Source of the DNA: Saprospiraceae bacterium
Lineage (GTDB): Bacteria > Bacteroidota > Bacteroidia > Chitinophagales > Saprospiraceae
Direction: 5' to 3'
NCBI GenBank assembly: GCA_004297645.1
Contig: SCUG01000119.1
Coordinates: 1 to 6,696 of the forward strand
DNA length: 6,696 nt
Part shown: piece by piece, positions 1 through 5,349 of the stretch
Layout: each line of letters opens with the position of its first letter
How positions within the stretch are numbered: position 1 is the stretch's first letter
Position numbers and translations under genes: made by a program
The notes under the pieces: model-generated
Told to the model about the DNA's origin: nothing
The model's database searches: none
Seen by the model: only the letters and a program-made list of their open reading frames with translations

Positions 1-1935
1 TCTCCTGGCAAAGCCAGCTTGTTCAAAAACCGGGGCGACGGCAGCTTTGAATTGGCCCCCGCCAAATGGCTGAATGCCATCCGGCAATTAGCAGCGATGG
101 ACGCCGAATTTGCCGATTTCGACAACGACGGTTTCCCCGACCTTTTCATCGTGGGAAAACCAACGGGCAAAGGCGGCAAGGGTGTAATGTTGTTCCACAA
201 CGATGGCGCGGGCGGCTTCGCCGACGTATCCAATTTGCTCCCAACGGGCCTCACCTCCGGTCATCAAATCGGAACCACCGATTACGATAAGGATGGCGAT
301 TTGGACGTCTTTATCGCCAGCTTAAATGGGGAACTTCATTTGCTGCAAAACGAGGGCGGCAACATCAACCACTATCTGAAACTCCAGTTGACCGGCCTTC
401 GTGACGGCAGCAGCAAGAACAATCATTTCGGTATCGGCGCCAAAGTGGAAATGCGCGCCGGCGATCTTTACCAGATGAAAACCGTCACCGATCCTAACAT
501 CCACTTCGGGCTTGGCGCTCACCTCAAAGCCGACGTGGTGCGCATTCTTTGGACCAACGGCACGCCGCAAAACATGTTCTTCCCCGGCAGCGACCAGGAC
601 CTCATAGAGTCACAGGTTTTGAAAGGCTCGTGTGCTTTCCTCTACGTCTGGGACGGCGGGAAATACACGTTCTCCAAAGACATGATGTGGCGCAGCGCTC
701 TCGGCATGCCACTCGGCATCATGGGCGCCAACTCGGCTTACGCTCCGGCAGACCCATCGAAGGAATATCTCAAAATTCCCGGCGAACAGATGAAGTTGCA
801 TAGCGGCAAATACACCGTTCAGGTTACGGAGGAACTTTGGGAAGCAGCCTATTTCGACAAACTGGAACTCGTGGCCATTGACCACCCGCAGACGGAGCAG
901 GTTTTCGTGGATGAGCGTTTTACCCTGCCTCCTTATTCCGATGCCTTTGATTTATTCGCTGTGCGAAAAAAATGGCCGCCGGTGGCAGCCTTCGATGGGG
1001 CAGGTACCGATTTGCTGCCACAGATTTTGGAAAAAGACGACAGGTACATCGCCAACTTTCAGATGGCCAGATACCAGGGCATCACCGAAATGCACGACCT
1101 CGTGCTCGACCCCGGCACGGCGCTGCCCGCCGGCAATTTGCTGCTGTATTTGAATGGCTGGATTTTCCCTTCCGACGCCAGCATCAACGTGGCACTGGGG
1201 CAATCTTCCAAACTCCAGGTGCTGCCGCCCCAACTTCAGGTACTCAATAAAAAAGGCGAATGGCAGACGGTCATCCCGAACATGGGCTTCCCCATGGGCA
1301 AGGACAAAACGATGGTGGTGGACCTGAGCGGCAAGTTTTTATCAAAAGACCGGCGGGTGAAAATCCGCACCAACATGGAAATTTATTGGGACGAGATTTT
1401 CTTTGCACCAAAAGCCAAACCCGGCAAAACGGTGGCCACCCGCCTCAACCCCGCAAGCGCTGACCTGCACTACCGCGGCTTTTCAGAACTCTACCGCAAA
1501 GGCGGACGCTATGGCCCCCATTGGTTCGATTACGGCAAGGTTTCCAAAGGGCAAAAATGGCGCGACCTCATCGGCAACTACACCCGCTTCGGCGAGGTGG
1601 CGCCCTTGCTGACGGCGGTGGACGACCAATTAGTAATCATGAATTCCGGCGACGAAATGACGGTGACGTTCGATGCTGCGAAACTGCCACCGTTGCCTGC
1701 CGGTTGGAAACGGGATTTTCTCATCTACAGCGAAGGCTGGATAAAGGATGGCGACATCAACACCGCCCACGGCAAGACGGCCGGGCCGCTGCCTTTTCAC
1801 GCCATGAGCCAATATCCATACACGAAAAACGAGGCTTTCCCCTCGGATGCGGCTCACCGGGAATACCTGAAAAAATACAACACCCGGAAGGTGGGCACGG
1901 AGCAATTCAGGCGCGAAATCTTGGATTTTGAATAA
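1..1935 (+). CDS. FG-GAP/VCBS repeat, ASPIC/UnbV domain protein (CRTAC1-like), 5'-partial
   Basis: The frame is open from base 1, so the true start lies upstream; the TTG at 19 sits inside a repeat and is not a credible start. Two calcium-binding FG-GAP loops are visible: DFDNDGFPD (115-141) and DYDKDGDLD (280-306), each followed by a hydrophobic strand and a xLFxNDG or LLQNEGG repeat end. An ASPIC/UnbV-type segment follows (about 427-580; GIGAKVE, HFGLG, ILWTNG). The remaining two thirds (about 628-1932) is a long C-terminal region with CAFLYVWDG, WRSALGMPLGI, TEELWEAAYFD, FVDERF, NMEIYWDE, RDLIGNYTRFGEV and GWIKDGDIN. From memory, this architecture recurs in long CRTAC1-family proteins of Acidobacteria and Bacteroidota, sometimes behind TPRs. 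The protein is probably secreted or surface-exposed and binds calcium through its beta-propeller blades. The biochemical role is unknown. The stop TAA at 1933-1935 is followed by a terminator. Confidence 0.9.
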   Translation, partial: SPGKASLFKNRGDGSFELAPAKWLNAIRQLAAMDAEFADFDNDGFPDLFIVGKPTGKGGKGVMLFHNDGAGGFADVSNLLPTGLTSGHQIGTTDYDKDGDLDVFIASLNGELHLLQNEGGNINHYLKLQLTGLRDGSSKNNHFGIGAKVEMRAGDLYQMKTVTDPNIHFGLGAHLKADVVRILWTNGTPQNMFFPGSDQDLIESQVLKGSCAFLYVWDGGKYTFSKDMMWRSALGMPLGIMGANSAYAPADPSKEYLKIPGEQMKLHSGKYTVQVTEELWEAAYFDKLELVAIDHPQTEQVFVDERFTLPPYSDAFDLFAVRKKWPPVAAFDGAGTDLLPQILEKDDRYIANFQMARYQGITEMHDLVLDPGTALPAGNLLLYLNGWIFPSDASINVALGQSSKLQVLPPQLQVLNKKGEWQTVIPNMGFPMGKDKTMVVDLSGKFLSKDRRVKIRTNMEIYWDEIFFAPKAKPGKTVATRLNPASADLHYRGFSELYRKGGRYGPHWFDYGKVSKGQKWRDLIGNYTRFGEVAPLLTAVDDQLVIMNSGDEMTVTFDAAKLPPLPAGWKRDFLIYSEGWIKDGDINTAHGKTAGPLPFHAMSQYPYTKNEAFPSDAAHREYLKKYNTRKVGTEQFRREILDFE

Positions 1936-1955
1936 TGGTAACGCGGTCTATGGAT

Positions 1956-1997
1956 AAAGAAAAGCCCGGCAGGGGAGGCCCTGGCGGGCTTTTCTTT
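1956..1997. terminator. Bidirectional intrinsic terminator between convergent genes
   Basis: The arms 1956-1974 and 1979-1997 are complementary over 19 positions with one G-G mismatch (1969 against 1984), closed by a GAGG loop (1975-1978). The core is GC-rich. The + strand continues into TTTTCTTTCTT, and the - strand has a matching T-rich tail from the A-rich left arm. It sits between the + strand stop at 1935 and the - strand stop at 2015, so it can end both transcripts. Confidence 0.9.
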
Positions 1998-2014
1998 CTT
2001 AAAAAAACACTACG

Positions 2015-2350
2015 CTAATAAATGACTGCATGTGTGATGGAATTGACCACGCCCACTATGATGGCTAGCGCCAAAGCCCACCAAAAATTCGTGATTTTTA
2101 AGCCCTTCAGGAAATAGTCGGTGACCATCAAAATAATGGCATCTACGACAAAACTGAAAAGGCCCAGTGTAATCCAACGGATGGGCGTGGATATCCAGTC
2201 CAGAAACGAACCAAGTGTGGCGTTCAAAACTGAGAGCACCAGCCCGATAATGACAGCGCGTGAAAAGTCAGTGACTTCCACGCCGCGCAGGAATTGCGCT
2301 CCAAGCCAAACGGCAACTGCATTGATGATGATGGTCAGAAGAAAATCCAT
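2015..2350 (-). CDS. Phage holin family (PF04020, YvlD-like) four-helix membrane protein
   Basis: This is a 111-residue, very hydrophobic protein with four predicted membrane helices at about residues 3-21, 31-50, 58-79 and 88-110. The pattern LGLFSFVVDAIILMVTDYFL in helix 3 and the paired TDF..A..IGL.LSVLN / TNF..AL.LAI.VGVVN segments match the chromosomal 'phage holin family' (PF04020), to which YvlD also belongs. Despite the family name, these proteins are common housekeeping-type inner-membrane proteins, and no lysis gene is present here. The protein contains an internal duplication: residues 20-43 resemble 80-103. It lies 44 bases downstream of the coiled-coil gene on the same strand and is probably co-transcribed with it. 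No Shine-Dalgarno is seen before the ATG (complement of 2348-2350). The biochemical function is not known. Confidence 0.9.
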   Translation of the reverse strand: MDFLLTIIINAVAVWLGAQFLRGVEVTDFSRAVIIGLVLSVLNATLGSFLDWISTPIRWITLGLFSFVVDAIILMVTDYFLKGLKITNFWWALALAIIVGVVNSITHAVIY

Positions 2351-2394
2351 GTTGTGTTGGTTTATGAATAGTTTTGAAATGCTTTTTCAGTGCT

Positions 2395-2757
2395 TCACTG
2401 GTTCTTCACCTCTTTTATCGCCTCTTCCAAGCTTTGGACTTTGCGTTTAAGCTGCTCGTTTTCGAGATATAATGCTTTGACTTTTTTGGTCTTAAAATCC
2501 AGTTCTTCTCTGAGTTGTCTGTTTTCAGCCTCCAAGGATTCCAGGTTATTGGAAGGAGACTGGCTGACGGTTTTCCTGCCACCTGCCGATGCCGGGTTGC
2601 TACCATTTTTCTGCTCGATGCCGAGAAAATTCTCGATGTTTTGGAGCCCATCCTGCCCGTTATAATAAGAAGCTCCAAGATAGGCAAGCGGAATCACGAA
2701 AAGCATGACGATGAAGAAACGGGTAAAGCCGGTGATTCTTACTGGTCTTTTTGACAT
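2395..2757 (-). CDS. Membrane-anchored coiled-coil protein, function unknown
   Basis: Starting at MSKRPVR (ATG complement of 2755-2757) the product has 120 residues. It has a short basic N-terminus, one membrane helix (about residues 14-32), a polar linker rich in G, S and N (about 33-70), and a leucine-rich coiled coil to the end (about 71-118; LESLEAENRQLREEL, LENEQLKRKVQSLEEAI). The frame extends 11 codons further to an ATG at 2790. That longer start would overlap the putative -7 box at 2788-2795 and adds a non-typical N-terminus, so the internal start is preferred. The topology resembles division or cell-envelope scaffold proteins such as FtsB/FtsL, but no specific family motif is recognised and the genomic context does not support that name. 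It is probably the first gene of a two-gene unit with the holin-family gene. Confidence 0.8.
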   Translation of the reverse strand: MSKRPVRITGFTRFFIVMLFVIPLAYLGASYYNGQDGLQNIENFLGIEQKNGSNPASAGGRKTVSQSPSNNLESLEAENRQLREELDFKTKKVKALYLENEQLKRKVQSLEEAIKEVKNQ

Positions 2758-2787
2758 GGTATGCTGCAAATTGATTGAATTAGGAAT

Positions 2788-2795
2788 CAAATATA
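2788..2795 (-). promoter_or_regulatory. Putative Bacteroidota -7 promoter box for the leftward unit
   Basis: The minus strand reads TATATTTG, a perfect match to the Bacteroidota -7 consensus TAnnTTTG. It is about 30 bases before the preferred ATG at 2757. No convincing -33 TTG is seen at the usual distance, so the call rests on the -7 box and its position. Confidence 0.5.
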
Positions 2796-2862
2796 GTTCG
2801 CTGGAGAAAGCAGATGTAGTGTTCTTCTACATAGCAAGGCAAAATACAGATAAAATGAATCC

Positions 2863-2895
2863 TTGCCAATTCGAAAAGCTATTTTGATAATTTTG
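2863..2895 (+). promoter_or_regulatory. Putative Bacteroidota promoter for the DUF4340 unit
   Basis: A -33-like TTG at 2863-2865 and a perfect -7 box TAATTTTG (consensus TAnnTTTG) at 2888-2895 are separated by 22 bases. Transcription would start near 2899, giving a leader of about 30 bases before the ATG at 2930. Together with the box at 2788-2795 this makes a divergent promoter region. Confidence 0.65.
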
Positions 2896-2929
2896 CCTTT
2901 TCAAAGTTCAACACAATCGTTTTCTAAGG

Positions 2930-3856
2930 ATGAAAAACAAAGCATTACTTCTGGTATTTATCGCCTTGCTCGCTGTTTACGGCCTCTCGAAGATTTTTTC
3001 TGGTAAGGGCGGGCGCAGCTTCAACCCCGATATCATCACAGTGGATAGCACGAAGGTTGATGCTGTCACTTTGCATCCAAAGGCAGACAGCCTGGCGGAG
3101 GTAAAACTGAAAAAAAACCAAAATAGATGGACAGTGTCGAACGCCGGGAATACTTACCAGGCGTCGGAGGAAGCCTTGCAGCAACTCTTCGCCACCCTCG
3201 AAAAAGTGACTACCTCTCACATCGCCGCCAAAAGCAAGGATAAATGGTCCGCATTCGAGTTGGAAGCTGCACAGGCCTCGCATGTGGAAGTTTTTTCTGG
3301 CAATAAAAAACTGGCAGATTTTTATGTGGGCAAATTTACCGTCAACCAGCAAGGCCGCCAGATAACTTCGTATTTCCGCCTGGCAGGCGATGATGCGGTG
3401 TACGCTGTGGAAGGCATGGCCGGTATGATGCTGGGCCAGGGCATAGATGCTTACCGCGACAAACACGCGCTGAATTTTGATTTGCACAAAGTTGGCGAAT
3501 TGAAGTACGAGGGCGACGCAGCCTTCAAAGTTACCAAATCAGGCGGCGCATGGCTCGTTAATGACGCCGGGCCTGTGGATTCTGCCAAGGTGCGGGATTT
3601 TCTCATGAATCTCAGTCAGATTTCAGGCGATGAATTTGCACACAATTTCGACCCGGTGCTCGAAAATGGCAGGTTGCTCAAAACGCTGACAGTGAGCGGC
3701 GCATCGCTTCAGGCGCCCATCGTGGTTAAATGCTGGCGTGATACAACACGTGCCAAGCCATTCGTTATTCAATCGAGTCAGTATCCTCTGTCCTTTTTTA
3801 CCAGCGATTCCACTCGTTTGTTCAAAAGGATTTTTAAACCAATTTCAGAATGGTAA
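2930..3856 (+). CDS. DUF4340 domain-containing membrane-anchored protein
   Basis: This 308-residue protein has an N-terminal signal anchor or signal peptide (MKNK followed by a hydrophobic stretch to about residue 23). The rest is extracytoplasmic. The segment VDAVTLHPKADSLAEVKLKK..RWTVS....YQASEEALQQLFATLEKVTTSHIAAKSKDKWSAFEL is the typical first half of DUF4340 (PF14238). A second similar half follows (LHKVGELKYEG...AWLVNDAGPVDSAKVRDFLMNLSQISGDEFA), consistent with the repeated beta-alpha build of this family. In other Bacteroidota, DUF4340 genes often lie beside ABC-transporter or gliding-type genes (GldF/GldG-like); none is present here. The start ATG lies 34 bases after a good -7 box. 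The stop codon overlaps the next gene's start (ATGGTAA, 3850-3856), which suggests translational coupling. The molecular function is unknown. Confidence 0.88.
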   Translation: MKNKALLLVFIALLAVYGLSKIFSGKGGRSFNPDIITVDSTKVDAVTLHPKADSLAEVKLKKNQNRWTVSNAGNTYQASEEALQQLFATLEKVTTSHIAAKSKDKWSAFELEAAQASHVEVFSGNKKLADFYVGKFTVNQQGRQITSYFRLAGDDAVYAVEGMAGMMLGQGIDAYRDKHALNFDLHKVGELKYEGDAAFKVTKSGGAWLVNDAGPVDSAKVRDFLMNLSQISGDEFAHNFDPVLENGRLLKTLTVSGASLQAPIVVKCWRDTTRAKPFVIQSSQYPLSFFTSDSTRLFKRIFKPISEW

Positions 3857-4506
3857 GGCCAGCCAAATTCCTCCTCCCGCTGTTGCTAATAATCTTAAGC
3901 AGTCAACTCCTGTTTGGGCAGTTTGGCGTCAAAGCATCGTATTTATCAATGAATGCGAGGGCCTGGGGGGATTATTACAAGGGTGAACTTGGGGAAAATC
4001 CCTATCCGCAGGCAGGTTGGAATTTCGGCATTGATTATTGGTTCCGTTTGAAACACATCAGGGTTGAATTCCTCCCTGAAGCAAGTTACGGAAAGCACGA
4101 ATACCTATTCGACCAGGGTTGGGTGAGGAGTAATTTTTACAGCCTCACTTTAAACGTCAACCTGTATCCTTTTGACTTAGCCGGCGACTGTGATTGTCCC
4201 ACTTGGTCGAAAGACGGCGATTTTTTTTCAAAAGGATTTTTTATACAGGTCTCACCAGGTCTGTCGTGGCTGACGAACAAATTCACGAAGAAGCCGGTCA
4301 GCATAGATAACGATGAGGGTTTTGCCTTTTTTATTGGTGCAGGTGTGGGGCTTGACATCGGCCTTTCCGATGTTTTCACTATTACACCATTGGCCAGAAT
4401 CAGCTATGCCCCGGCTGTCGAATGGTGGGATCCCACCGGCGGCATTCGAAGTTCAATTGTTCTGACAGGAGTGGGAGTAAGGTTTGGATTCACCTTGGAC
4501 AAGTAG
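3850..4506 (+). CDS. Small outer-membrane beta-barrel protein (PorT/OmpW-like fold), hypothetical
   Basis: This 218-residue protein has a clear signal peptide (MVRPAKF, then a hydrophobic core to about residue 22, with cleavage probably near LLFGQ). The mature part alternates polar and hydrophobic or aromatic residues in about eight strand-like segments (for example FGVKASYLSM, WNFGIDYWFRL, IRVEFLPEASYG, FYSLTLNVNLYPF, GFFIQVSPGLSWL, FAFFIGAGVGLDIGL, FTITPLARISYAP, SIVLTGVGVRFGFTL). This is consistent with an eight-stranded outer-membrane barrel. The loop with GDCDCPTWS has two closely spaced cysteines; from memory this segment recurs in Saprospiria homologues. The gene overlaps the DUF4340 gene by 7 bases, so the two are very likely one operon and may act together in the envelope. 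No ligand or activity can be inferred. Confidence 0.8.
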   Translation: MVRPAKFLLPLLLIILSSQLLFGQFGVKASYLSMNARAWGDYYKGELGENPYPQAGWNFGIDYWFRLKHIRVEFLPEASYGKHEYLFDQGWVRSNFYSLTLNVNLYPFDLAGDCDCPTWSKDGDFFSKGFFIQVSPGLSWLTNKFTKKPVSIDNDEGFAFFIGAGVGLDIGLSDVFTITPLARISYAPAVEWWDPTGGIRSSIVLTGVGVRFGFTLDK

Positions 4507-4556
4507 TGCAAGTCTCCTATTCTACCGAGGTGAGGGACCAATATTTCAGAAAGAAT

Positions 4557-4573
4557 CTGTTGCATGCTAACAG
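4557..4573 (+). terminator. Weak hairpin after the barrel gene, doubtful terminator
   Basis: CTGTT (4557-4561) pairs with AACAG (4569-4573) around a 7-base loop. Only GGGTATTT follows, without a proper T-run; a T7 run occurs only at 4604-4610. It may help end the upstream transcript, but it is far weaker than the other two terminators in the window. Readthrough into rpsO is therefore possible. Confidence 0.25.
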
Positions 4574-4622
4574 GGTATTTAAAGACGAAAACAGAGGAAT
4601 ACATTTTTTTGACGCAAAGAGG

Positions 4623-4649
4623 TTTGCGAACCAAATTATCTTACATTTG
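4623..4649 (+). promoter_or_regulatory. Putative rpsO promoter (Bacteroidota -7 box)
   Basis: TACATTTG at 4642-4649 is a perfect TAnnTTTG box followed by C. A TTTG at 4623-4626 could be the -33 element, but its spacing of 15 bases is shorter than usual. Transcription would begin near 4652-4657, giving a leader of about 145-150 bases before rpsO. Confidence 0.55.
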
Positions 4650-4650
4650 C

Positions 4651-4800
4651 GCCGCTGTAACTGATTTTCGTAATCACTAACGGCTGAAAATTCAAATGTA
4701 GCGGGTATTTCAGGTTGGGTTCGGCCAGCTTTTTTTAAAAAGAAATACCCTAAGGTGTTACAGCAGGCATGTTGAATTTTCGCACAATTTATTTGAAAGA
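4651..4800 (+). promoter_or_regulatory. Structured rpsO mRNA leader, candidate cis-regulatory RNA
   Basis: Three long perfect pairings are visible. Helix A pairs GCTGTAAC (4654-4661) with GTTACAGC (4757-4764); with A4765 bulged it extends by 3 pairs to 4651-4653/4766-4768. Helix B pairs GAAAATTCAA (4686-4695) with TTGAATTTTC (4772-4781), extendable by ATG/CAT around a bulged G. The B extension (4768-4770) shares position 4768 with the A extension. Helix C pairs GGGTATTTC (4703-4711) with GAAATACCC (4742-4750). A and B interleave and so form a pseudoknot, with C nested inside both. Inside C, a hairpin (4712-4718/4725-4731, loop GTTCGG, including two G-U pairs) runs into a T-tract through 4736. 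An alternative 5' hairpin (GCCG/CGGC 4651-4654/4681-4684 with TGATT/AATCA 4662-4666/4672-4676) competes with helix A. S15 autoregulates through leader RNA in other bacteria; that this leader does so is inference. Confidence 0.6.
4712..4736 (+). terminator. Possible attenuator hairpin inside the rpsO leader
   Basis: The stem 4712-4718 pairs with 4725-4731 (7 pairs, two of them G-U) around loop GTTCGG, followed directly by a T-run to 4736. It has the shape of a modest intrinsic terminator placed 65 bases before the rpsO start, as an attenuator would be. Seven A/T or G-U-containing pairs make it weak; it may simply be the tip of the longer C helix. Confidence 0.35.
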
Positions 4801-5076
4801 ATGGCTGTCTATTTAACCAGCGACAAGAAAGAAGAAATTTTTAAAGAGTTCGGGGGAGACACAAAAAACACCGGCTCTACCGAAGCTCAAGTTGCTCTGT
4901 TTACTTTTCGCATTAAGAAATTATCAGAGCACCTCTACATTTACAAGAAAGACCACGTCACCCGCCGCAGCTTGCTGACTATGGTCGGTAAGAGAAAACG
5001 GCTTCTCGAATACCTTCAAAGAAAAGATATTACCAAATACAGGGAATTGATTAGTAAACTGGGTATTCGTGGTTAA
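4801..5076 (+). CDS. rpsO: 30S ribosomal protein S15
   Basis: This 91-residue protein has the standard length of bacterial S15 and matches it throughout: the EIFKEFGGDTKNTGSTEAQVALFTFRIKKLSEHL segment, the KKDHVTRRSLLTMVGKRKRLLEYL core with the conserved H and R residues used in 16S rRNA contact, and the YRELISKLGIRG end. S15 is a primary binder of the central domain (helices 20-22) of 16S rRNA and starts platform assembly of the small subunit. The start ATG is preceded by an A-rich stretch (TTTATTTGAAAGA) and no Shine-Dalgarno, as expected in Bacteroidota. It has its own leader and terminator. pnp follows 273 bases later, the conserved rpsO-pnp order. Confidence 0.98.
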   Translation: MAVYLTSDKKEEIFKEFGGDTKNTGSTEAQVALFTFRIKKLSEHLYIYKKDHVTRRSLLTMVGKRKRLLEYLQRKDITKYRELISKLGIRG

Positions 5077-5086
5077 TTCACGAAGA

Positions 5087-5119
5087 GAAAAAGTGTTCCG
5101 TACCACGGAACACTTTTTC
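5087..5119 (+). terminator. rpsO intrinsic terminator
   Basis: GAAAAAGTGTTCCG (5087-5100) and CGGAACACTTTTTC (5106-5119) form a perfect 14-pair stem with a TACCA loop. The right arm ends in TTTTTC. It begins 10 bases after the rpsO stop. The stem is nearly symmetric and has an A-tract on the left, so it may also stop antisense transcription. Confidence 0.88.
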
Positions 5120-5349
5120 GCGTTTACCGATTTTTCCAAATCGGCAGGTTAGACAAAACACTCGTCCTTCCAACTTCCCTTTTTTATTAAAGGTTCGCTT
5201 GAGCTTGCTCGATAAAGGATCGAAAGATGAAAGGTGATTTGAGTGAGGCAGCTAAGCAAGCCGCGACATGCCGTAACAAGGTTATACAGAGTCCTAAATC
5301 ATAAACCCAGGTTCTAAAAAGTTTAGAACCGCCAATTTCAATTCAAATA
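5120..5349 (+). promoter_or_regulatory. Structured pnp 5' region with start-proximal hairpin
   Basis: No ORF of note lies here. Several perfect pairings are visible: CCGATTT/AAATCGG (5127-5133/5138-5144, loop TTCC); GCTTGCT/AGCAAGC (5203-5209/5255-5261), which encloses a small CGAT/ATCG hairpin (5210-5213/5219-5222); GTAAC/GTTAT (5273-5277/5281-5285, loop AAG, one G-U pair); and GGTTCTAAA/TTTAGAACC (5310-5318/5322-5330, loop AAG), which ends 19 bases before the pnp ATG. No TAnnTTTG box is found, so the pnp promoter is unclear; either readthrough from rpsO or a non-consensus promoter must serve. In E. coli the rpsO-pnp spacer carries an RNase III-processed hairpin through which PNPase represses itself; an equivalent role here is inference. 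Confidence 0.5.

Noticed and set aside
2015..2350. Prophage remnant, because of the 'phage holin' family name
   Set aside because: PF04020 proteins are common chromosomal proteins, and no endolysin, structural, integrase or attachment site sequence lies nearby.
2121..2450. Plus-strand frames over 2121-2754
   Set aside because: They are shadows of the two minus-strand membrane genes, whose helices and coiled coil are clearly protein-like.
2945..3487. 180-codon open frame on the minus strand
   Set aside because: It lies fully antisense to the DUF4340 gene, its translation is rich in H, C and F without a domain pattern, and it has no promoter.
4404..4664. Short frames on both strands around the end of the barrel gene and the rpsO promoter
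   Set aside because: They overlap the barrel gene's end and the promoter, and show no recognisable protein pattern.
5189..5234. Three AAAGG repeats (5189, 5214, 5230)
   Set aside because: The spacing is irregular and the units are too short to be a meaningful repeat array.
5272..5282. CGTAACAAGGT, identical to a stretch near the 3' end of 16S rRNA
   Set aside because: Only 11 bases match; flanking bases diverge and the stretch is explained by a small hairpin (5273-5285). It is no rRNA fragment, most likely chance.
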